Shown here piece after piece: positions 56,240 through 64,000 of a stretch of 64,000 nt of DNA. Source of the DNA: Phoenix dactylifera. Its lineage: Eukaryota > Streptophyta > Magnoliopsida > Arecales > Arecaceae. The stretch lies in assembly GCF_009389715.1 (NCBI RefSeq), contig NC_052395.1, positions 17,586,229-17,650,228 of the forward strand. Reading direction: 5' to 3'. The notes below the pieces were generated by a model that saw only the letters and a list, made by a program, of their open reading frames with translations, ran no database searches and was not told where the DNA came from. The first letter of the stretch is position 1; each line of letters begins with the position of its first letter. The translations under genes and the position numbers were made by a program.

Positions 56240-59200
56240 AGGTGCTAGCATGGAATTATAGGGGGGCGGCCAAACCATCCTTTTCCTCCTCGTTCAAGAG
56301 GTTAGTTCAGCTTCATAATCCTGAAATTTGCTTTCTTTGTGAAACACGGGTGTCCGGAGATGGATTACGTCGTGTGCAGCGACGGTTGGGAGGTGATTGG
56401 GAATCTTTTGCAGTGGAGTCTCGGGGTTTATCGGGAGGTATCCTGTTGTTGTGGAAGCGAGGTATGGCTTCTGTGGATGTTTTTTGCAATTGCTCTCAGC
56501 AGGTGGTGATGGTCATCTCAGAACCAAATGAACCCCCGTGGGTGTTATGTGGGGTTTATGCTAGTACCGACTACCGAGCAAGAAGGATACTTTGGGGGGA
56601 GCTGACTAGTTTGCTGACCCAGGGAGTACCGACTATGGTGGTAGGTGATTTTAACTGCATCTTAAGCCCTGATGAGAAAAGAGGAGGCAGAGCCTATTCT
56701 GACTCGGTGGATAGGAGGGAGTTTTGGGAGTTCTTGGGGAGAAATGGGCTGGTGGACCTCGGTTTTTCTGGACCCCGTTTCACTTGGTGCAACAATCAAC
56801 TTGGGCAAGCTAGAGTGTGGGAGCGGATTGATAGAGCCATTGCATCAGCAGACTGGATCCAGCGATTCCCAGCCTACCAGGTCAGTCATCTAGCTCGGAT
56901 TGCTTCTGATCACTGCCCTCTTTTGATAGCTACAGTTTCGGGATCTGTCCACCACAGCCCCTTTCGCTTTGAGAAGCTGTGGTTGTCCTATCCCCAGTCT
57001 TGGGATGTAGTCAGGGAGGCGTGGAGTGTGTCAGTTCGGGGAGATGCTATGCAGAGGGTGTCACGGAAGTTGGAGCTCACCAAATGGCGCCTTCGTGATG
57101 GAACCGAGAGGTCGTCGGCAATATTTTTCGGAGGTTAGAGGAGGTGGAGGCAGTGATACTGGACGCCCAAGGGCGGGAGGATCGAGGAGAGGAGCTCACG
57201 GAGGCCGATATGGTAGATCTGCGGCGATCACTAGCCTCCCACCATTCTTTGTTGCACCAGCAGGAGATTTTTTGGAGACAAAAGTCCAGGATCCAGTGGG
57301 TCAAGGATGGCAACCGGAATACTACATTTTTCCACCGATCGACAGTAATCAGAAGGCAGAGGAATACGATCCGATCCTTGAGGGTCGGGGAGGGCCACCG
57401 AGTGGAGGAGGATTCGGCAGTTAGACATGCTCTGTTCGAGTTCTTCAGATCCAGGTGGACGGATGATGGTGGTGTATATGAGATGGGTTTGCTCCCCCGG
57501 CCAGAGACCATAGTAGGAGAGGCGGAGAATACAGCTTTGGTGCGGCCAGTGTCAGATATGGAGGTGCAGGAGGCGGTTTGGAGTCTTGCAGAGGATAAGG
57601 CCCCCGGGCCTGATGGATTTCCACCCTTCTTCTATCGCAGATATTGGTGCGTTGTTAGGAGGACAGTGGTGGAGGCAGTACAGCTGTTTTTCGGTCGAGC
57701 GAGGATGACAGATGATTGGAAGGCAACTTTCATTACATTGATACCGAAGCGTCTGGACGCCTCGGAGCCGAGTCACTACAGACCTATTAGTTTGTGCACT
57801 ACCCTGTACAAGGTGGTGGCGAGAATCATGGTGGGGAGAATGAAGCATTTGATGCCTAGGATCATCAGTCAGGAGCAGGGAGCCTTTGTGGGAGGGAGGA
57901 GTATCTCGGACAACATTTTGCTTGCTCAGGAGATGATGGGTGATCTGCAGCGAGCCTCAAGGAGTCGAAGTTTGATGGCAGTTAAAATAGATATGGAGCG
58001 AGCCTATGATCGGATCCGGTGGGACTTTCTACGACGGGCATTACAGAGCTTTGGGTTCCACCAGACTTGGATTGACTGGATCCTAGGTTGTGTGCAGGGG
58101 CCGAGCTTCTCCATTTTGATCAATGGCACGCCATCGCCATTCTTCCGTGCTACTATGGGACTTCGCCAGGGATGTCCTCTGTCCTCGTTCTTATTTATCA
58201 TTTGTTCTGATGTGCTTTCCCGCTCCTTGCATGCTGCTTGTGGGAACCGGGAGCTGGTGCCTTATTGTCCAGCCCCGGGTGCCCGACCTATTTCTCATTT
58301 GTTATTTGCAGACGACTGCCTCTTAATTGCTAGAGCGGGGGTGAGGGATGCCAGAGCCCTTCAGGGAGTGCTGACAGAGTATTGTGCCATGTCCGGGCAG
58401 AGGGTCAATCTACAAAAGTCCGCTATCCTATTCAGTCCCAGTACTGAGGGGAGGGTGCGACGGGAGATCAGGATGATGTTGGGGATGCAGGAGCAGTTGG
58501 GGACCCTGGTTTACCTAGGGGTCCCCATCACAGGGAGGAGACTACGGGTGGCAGAGTGCGCTACCTTATTGGAGAGGGTGCGGAGCAGACTAGAGGGGTG
58601 GAGAGCATCGTCACTGTCTATGATGGGGAGATTGATATTGATCAGGTCAGTTCTGTGCTCCATGCCTATTTATCTGATGGCTCACACAGCGGTGCCGAAG
58701 TCCGTGTTGGAGAGGATAGAGCGGCTTATGCGGAGCTTTCTTTGGGGCTCCTATGGGGGGGCATGGGATACACCTGCTTGCCTGGGAGAGAGTGTGTCAG
58801 CCACTGAGTGAGGGTGGGCTGGGGGTGCAGTCACTGTCAGTGCGGCGCGAGGCTCTTTTGGCACGGAGGGCGGTACAGTTTGTTTTGGAGCCGCATGGTC
58901 ACTGGAGCCAGGTTATGACTGCCAGGTATGGCCGAGCGGAACCCGAGGGGCTGGTGATAGCTCCTCGGAGGAGATCTTTCATGTGGCGAGAGATCGGGAG
59001 GTATGTGCCTATGGCTCTAGCGCATTCGAGGTGGCTGATCGGTGACGGACGGAGCATCGATGTGTTGGAGGACCCTTGGGTAGATGCACTTCCACTGAGA
59101 CTATGGCCGACAGCGATCAGTGTGGAGGCAGGGGCAGGACTACGGGTCTCTGACTTGTTCAGGCCAGGGGAGGCAGAGTGGGATGGTGATAGGCTGGGAC

Positions 59201-60376
59201 AGTTATTTGGGGAGCATCTTGCGGAGCGGGTACGGGCGATCCTCCTTTCGGGTTCTACAGGTCTAGATGTCAGAGTTTGGAGCACTACCTGTCGAGCTAC
59301 TGCTAGGATCAGCGAGGTTTCCCGGGTTCTTCAGCTGGGGTTACAGTCGGGCCTAGACTGTGGTTGGGTGTGGAGGTTCGGACTACACCAGAGGGTGGCC
59401 CTCTTCCTCTGGAAGGTGGCTTGGGAGCGGTTGCCGACATGCTTAGTTTTGAGCAGACGAGGTATGAACCTGTCCCCCTTATGTCTGGATTGCGGGGTGG
59501 CCGAGTCAGTGGATCATGTACTCTTCCACTGCGCGAGGGCGAGAGGCGTCTGGAGTTTGACTGAGATCCAGGGGGACGCCTGGAGTGGGAGGGTTATTTT
59601 CCTGGAGGTAGTTCGGCATTGGGCTGGTGATCCCCAGATGAGGAGATCAGCCATTAGGGCGTCTTGTACAGCATATCAGATATGGCTGGCCAGGAACGCC
59701 CGGGTGTTTGGGGAGCGGAGGCTTTTCCAGCGTTTTGTGATGGAGCGGGCTTGTGCCCAAGCTGATGAGATGATCCATGTAGAGTCTGCTCACAGACCTT
59801 TGATAGCTCGGGACACCTGGGGCTCCCACATTGCTTCGGCAGCTCCGCATAGGGTATTTTTTACCTGGGAGCCCCCACATCCGAGTTTCCTCAAGGTCAA
59901 TTTTGATGGCTTTGTCTTGGACGGTGGCAGGAGGGGAGGGGCCGGATTTACTGTCAGGGGCCCGGGCTGATGCGATGGCAGCAGGGGGCTGTCAGATTTT
60001 TGATACTTCAGTTCCAGGGGCAGAGCTGTGCGCGGCCTGGATGGGTCTGTCCTACGCGCGGCGGGTGCTCCACGCGAGCCTGATCCTGCTCGAGGGTGAC
60101 TCTGCTACGGTGGTTAGCTGGATCCGTAGGGATCCGAGTAGTCATGGTGGTGCCCATCCCTTACTTCGTGACATCTGGATGTTGGCGAGGGAGAGGGTGA
60201 TATTACAGGCTAGGCATGTGTATCGGGAGGCTAATGGGGCGGCCGACTGGGTGGCATCGTATGTAGCATGCCACTCGGGCGGTACCCTATGGGCTGGGGA
60301 GAGAGATATGCCCAGAGCTCTTCGGGACATTTTGTATTCTGACTTTATAGGGTGTATTCGTACCCGCTATGTATGA
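56236..60376 (+). pseudogene. LINE ORF2: endonuclease, reverse transcriptase, zf-RVT, RNase H
   Basis: Starts MKVLAWNYRGAAKPSF at 56236. The AP-type endonuclease has WNYRG, CETR, VVGDFNCIL and SDHCPLL (to about 56930). The reverse transcriptase runs from about 57550 to 58600, with KAPGPDGFPPFFYRRY, QGAFVGGRSISDNILLAQE and the catalytic LLFADDCLLIA near 58300. The zf-RVT domain has CLDCGVAESVDHVLFHC near 59490, and the RNase H has VNFDG, GAELCAAW, EGDSATVV and NGAADWVASY. Three single-base shifts break it: near 57095, in the G-run near 58757, and in GGGGCCCGGG near 59955. All catalytic residues checked are present. The ORF2 product nicks the target and copies the RNA in place. Confidence 0.88.
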
Positions 60377-60416
60377 ATCGCCCGCTTTAGCAAAAAAAAA
60401 AAAAAAAAGAGCTACT

Positions 60417-60661
60417 GATGCTGAGCAACGCTACACTCAGAAATCTCACTCAGCTTTCGCCTATCAAGGTTCACAATGCCGCTTCAAAATGGGCCGCAGA
60501 CTGAGTGGTCTTGTATGTGGCTACTCACTCCAAGGGTGCTCCTGAAGGTTGGAAAGAGAGAGAGTTGCCTAGAGCCCTCTAGAAATATGTTGTTTTCTGG
60601 CTTTATTGGATATATCCGTACTAAAACTGTATGAATCATCTGTTTCAGCACCAAAAAAAAA
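60417..60661 (+). mobile_element. Old LINE 3' remnant beside the full-length LINE
   Basis: The plus strand reads AASKWAAD, VVLYVATHSKGAP, KERELPRAL and GYIRTKTV across two frames, then a short A-run (60652-60661). This matches the last 80 codons and tail of the adjacent LINE (GCIRTRYV before the poly(A)), but with stops and shifts. It is an older member of the same family. Confidence 0.75.
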
Positions 60662-61443
60662 ACTACTATTAAGTTGTAAGATTGTGCCATCCATGACAGT
60701 GCACACACATTTTGTCCATTCATGTACACTATAATTTGTGGATCAAATATTTATATTGATGTAAGTAGCCATCATAACACGGTGCCATTAATTTAAGATA
60801 AAAAAATTTCATATATTTTATCTTTGTGATTGTCTAAGACAGATGCTTTGATCTTTTTTTCTTCTTCCTTAAAACAGTTTCTATACAAAGTAAAAGTGGG
60901 AGCCTAGCTGTCTTTTTCAATGGTGAGTGGTATTAAGCGCTGATTTTTCTGATGTTTTAGGATCTAATTGAAAGCCAACATGGATTCCTTTAGCCATGTC
61001 TTATGGTGATTGCTTCTTCAATTCACTCAATGAACATGGTTTAGAGATCTTGTGCCAACCATCTATCTGGTTAAAAGATAAAACCAAGAAGGTTGCTTGC
61101 AACTTGTTAGACGAGATGATAAAGGTGCAATTCAAGAAAGCGTTAATGTGGGCAAGCTCTCTTACCAAGATTTTTTTTACAAAGCTCATATAAAAGTACA
61201 ATAGTGATTTATTTGTTACATCGCAAAATAAAACAGAAAGGATGTTTTGTGAGGACTTGCAGTGATATTTCCTCCCAGCACTGAAGTTATTTACTGTCAG
61301 CAACAGCAAGTATAGTCAACAAACAAACACAGCCAGACTATTATTCTTACTGAAGTGAGTTAATATCCTGATGACATCCAGTCTCTGATGCCAAAATTTC
61401 AGAGCTAACCGGTATAGAATCAGCATGCTTCTCGATATGCACT
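60662..61443. other. Intergenic
   Basis: AT-rich. The right part is expected to hold the 3' UTR of the delta-subunit-like gene on the minus strand. The short ORFs have no recognisable features. Confidence 0.45.
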
Positions 61444-62196
61444 TCAGCGCTTGCTCTTCAAGAGACTCCAATTCTGGCCATGGCTGGCAATTCTCTGATC
61501 AGAAGATTCGACGCGCGCCGCAAGCGCAGCCAACTGACCTTTAACGCTGAGGTCAATGACATGGGAGTCGTCATCACCATAGCTAATGACGAAGCCAGCT
61601 ATTAATGATGGATCGATGATGTTCTCCATTCTCAAGTTTGGAAAGCCTGTCAGTCTCTGCATCTTCTTAGCTATGAGATCGATCTGTCTGCCGTCCAGCT
61701 TCACAGCAGAGGAAACAACAATGGCGAGCACGCCGCTTGGCTGCGAAGAGATGCTGCCTGCAGCCTCTCCCATGACATCTTTTATCGCATCCAACTTCTC
61801 ATTATCCATAAAAGCATGCAAGAAGTTCAGAGAGAAGGGCTGGAATTCCACATCACGTACTGCTGTCCTGCATCCGTCGTTACGCTCGATCGTCGCAGGA
61901 TGATCCATGGGCTTCGATTGATGGTCATTACTAAACCATTCCGGCATGCCATTCTGACTCTCATTCTCAATAGTAGCATTGGTTGCTCCACTAAAAGATT
62001 CCCCTACTGAGGAGTCTCTGCTTGCAATGGTTATTGAGGTTCTCTTCGATGAGCTCAGCTGGGGTGCCTTCAAGGAACGAGTTCCATGCAGCGGCATGGC
62101 CATTGGAAGATGTCGACACACATCTTGGGTATCAGTACCTTTGGAAGGGAACAATGGCTGCCCACAGGGACCGGCAGACTGATTTAAGATGCTCAT
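61444..62196 (-). CDS. ATP synthase delta / OSCP-like protein, C-terminal part
   Basis: The C-terminal 110 residues are clearly of the F-type ATP synthase delta/OSCP family: SLNFLHAFMDNEKLDAIKDV, GVLAIVVSSAVKL, MQRLTGFPNLRMENIIDPSL, then IAGFVISYGDDDSHVIDLSV. That is the part that joins F1 to the peripheral stalk. The about 115 residues before it (MSILNQSAGPCGQPLFPSKG, Ser/Thr-rich) do not look like the six-helix N-domain that normally binds the F1 crown. The ATG at 62196 follows CTTGCAG, a good splice acceptor, so earlier exons may lie upstream; the frame itself is open to 62304. Candidates: a plastid delta-like paralogue, or a gene fragment. Confidence 0.62.
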   Translation of the reverse strand: MSILNQSAGPCGQPLFPSKGTDTQDVCRHLPMAMPLHGTRSLKAPQLSSSKRTSITIASRDSSVGESFSGATNATIENESQNGMPEWFSNDHQSKPMDHPATIERNDGCRTAVRDVEFQPFSLNFLHAFMDNEKLDAIKDVMGEAAGSISSQPSGVLAIVVSSAVKLDGRQIDLIAKKMQRLTGFPNLRMENIIDPSLIAGFVISYGDDDSHVIDLSVKGQLAALAARVESSDQRIASHGQNWSLLKSKR

Positions 62197-62304
62197 CTGC
62201 AAGATTTTAAAAGTGTCGATCATCTCATTGAACGTATCAAATGGCATCCAAGGAGACACGAAGTCGAGCAATGCAATTTTATCGAAAAATATACAAGTTT
62301 GCAT

Positions 62305-64000
62305 CCCATGATTTTATAATGCTATGATGAAGTATGAAGATATGATTCGTTAAACCTGAAAAGGATTAATGTTTGAAAATTTTGGGTCAGTGATATGAAG
62401 ACAAAACAACACGACTGAAGCCCGAATTAATGATGAATTTATTTGACTCGGCAAACTGATGACATTAAGCTCCCCTTGTTGCCTAATTTTTGATTTGGAA
62501 GAATCATACAAAAAAACATGAATTATTTGGAATTTTTTTAATTTTCTCTTGAATTTTAATTTAGTACAATTAGGTCATTAATCTTTTACATTCGTTCAAC
62601 TCGGACTCTGGCTATGAATTCCGTCTGATTGCTATGAATTCCTCTTTAAATTTGTAGCCAGGGTCCAAATTGAACAAATTTAAATGTTCGATGACATGAT
62701 TACACTAAATTAAATTTCAGAAAAAAATTGAAAACCCCCCAAATAGTTTTTTTTTTGCATGATTATTTCGTTTCTGATTTTTTCAGATAATGCAGACAAC
62801 GATCTATATGCAATTTTACATGAAATTGCAGGTCATGTAGAATGAAAGTTTAATCATCAATGAGCCAAAAGTGTGAATTGGCACATAGAAAGACAACAGT
62901 GTAGAGCTTTGAAAGGCAGAGCTGACACCTGCATTTCTCCAAGGCAAGTACCAAGAATTCTGACTAAAATTTTCAGATTAGCCTTCTCCTTGTAACAAGA
63001 ATGCTGAAAAATCTCAGGTTCTATGGAGCCAACGGGCCTGATCTTGGTGTGGATATGGAATTGAATTCAAGCTAACCCACACAGACGCAAGCACGGTGGA
63101 CAAGCGTGCATCTTAAGAATGTACGGATCCTGATTTATTGGACTGGTTTAGAACTTGGGAGGACTTGTTGAACTAGTTGGATCTGTTTCAAGATCGCAGA
63201 GCTGAGAATTTGGACCAGAAAAAGCTCGTCCTCTACATAAAATGATATGCTGTTAGCTAGGCAATTCATTGCCTGAGGTTGCCTAATTTGAATGCAGAGC
63301 ATTCAAGTTTCATCAGCATGCGAAGTTGAGTGCCTCTCCTAAGAAAACAGCTCCTTCAAGTTATTGTGCTAGTCTTCCATGGTAGTATTCATTTTGAGAA
63401 CGAACACTCCATAACGCCATAGAAGTCATCAAATGCAAATCTATAATCATGGCCCATCTGTTTCTTATACTTCTATTCAGCATCTCTCACAGTTGGTTAA
63501 TTAGAGATAGCTCACAGCAGAAAATGCGCAGCTTCTTATCAAACTTATTTGGTGGCATAACTATGGAAAACAATCAGATTGAATCATGGAAGAATCCCAT
63601 ATTTGGTGGCTTTCACAGGAACATCGAGGAGTTTCGATGAGATGTCTCATGCACACAGAGGCAAGCAGGGCAGAGGAGTAGTGCATTTTAACTACTGCTA
63701 TGAGACGCGGTAAGATCATGTAAACTTGTTGGCATGATTCTGGAGTTAAGAATCTGAAGAAAGAACGACTAGATCTTCCTCCATGCAAACAAACATGCTG
63801 GTGGCTTGGAAATTCATTGCCTGAGGTTGTCCATTTTGAGCGAAAACATTCCTCTGTTGTGGAAAAAAAGAAAAGCTTGCAAGATATTATGATATCTCTC
63901 CATGCAACTGGTACTGATGATTTTGAGAATAAACACTCATTAATCCATCTTCTATTCTTGGAGGAACAAATTATTATATCATGACAGAACCTGGTACAAA
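62305..64000. other. Upstream region of the delta-like gene; local duplication
   Basis: No exon recognised, although first exons of the delta-like gene may be hidden here. Segments at about 63240-63430 and 63790-63950 share ATTCATTGCCTGAGGTTG and later a TTTTGAGAA.GAACACTC motif, a diverged local duplication. Confidence 0.4.

Larger units (their letters stand above)
53878..60416 (+). mobile_element. Full-length L1-like LINE with RNase H
   Basis: The body is 53888-60406, flanked by the 10-bp duplication AAGAGCTACT (53878-53887 and 60407-60416) and ending in poly(A) (about 60392-60408). It has a 230-bp leader, an ORF1 with a CCHC zinc finger, and an ORF2 with endonuclease, reverse transcriptase, zf-RVT and RNase H. 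Both ends are intact, so it is not 5'-truncated like most LINE copies. A few single-base shifts interrupt the ORFs. Confidence 0.93.

Noticed and set aside
61444..62304. Transcription factor as the identity of the minus-strand ORF
   Set aside because: There is no basic or helix-loop-helix motif; the C-terminal half aligns with ATP synthase delta/OSCP instead.

Overview
This is nuclear DNA of a flowering plant, probably a monocot; a palm is possible, but the sequence does not settle it. The evidence is intron-rich plant genes with GT-AG junctions, AT-rich intergenic DNA, and four kinds of plant transposable element: Ty1-copia, Ty3-gypsy of Tat type, L1-like LINEs with an RNase H domain, and hAT. 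I see nothing bacterial, organellar or viral, no CRISPR array, and no tRNA or rRNA gene.

Host genes, all on the minus strand: (1) first exon of a JMJ20/JMJD4-like JmjC oxygenase (1069-1281), cut by the window edge; (2) a complete 8-exon TIC32/retinol-dehydrogenase-like short-chain dehydrogenase (3414-8624); (3) a decayed PPR gene (about 18370-19801); (4) an 11-exon AP-1 adaptor medium subunit (39728-47700) with one single-base frameshift; (5) a 9-exon BNR/Asp-box sialidase-like protein with a membrane anchor (49840-52378); (6) an ORF with the C-terminal half of an ATP synthase delta/OSCP subunit (61444-62196). The exon joins of genes 2, 4 and 5 were worked out by hand, and the lengths add up to intact frames apart from one extra base in gene 4.

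Mobile DNA. A Ty1-copia element (10691-16837) has LTRs that differ by one base and a TTAAA target duplication, but a frameshifted gag-pol. A hAT element (about 19801-38183) lies against the PPR pseudogene. It is split by a 14.4-kb Tat-type Ty3-gypsy element (20850-35274, GTATC target duplication) whose transposase halves meet exactly at the duplication. The gypsy element carries gag-pol interrupted by two nonsense codons, a 53-bp and a 126-bp tandem array, and an antisense gene with its own TATA box and two recognisable introns. A full-length LINE (53888-60406, 10-bp target duplication) sits against the 3' end of an older relative. Further LINE 3' fragments lie at 1480-1949 and 38211-38530. 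Two TRIM-like repeats (6794-7245 and 18851-19319) share a tRNA-Met-type primer site.

The most interesting signals are the antisense intron-containing gene in the gypsy element; a perfect 15-nt complementarity between the copia primer-binding position and the element's own LTR, which suggests self-priming or a structural switch; the coding-frame-compatible 126-bp satellite; and single-base frameshifts, mostly in or beside short homopolymers, in otherwise young or conserved genes, which may be assembly errors.
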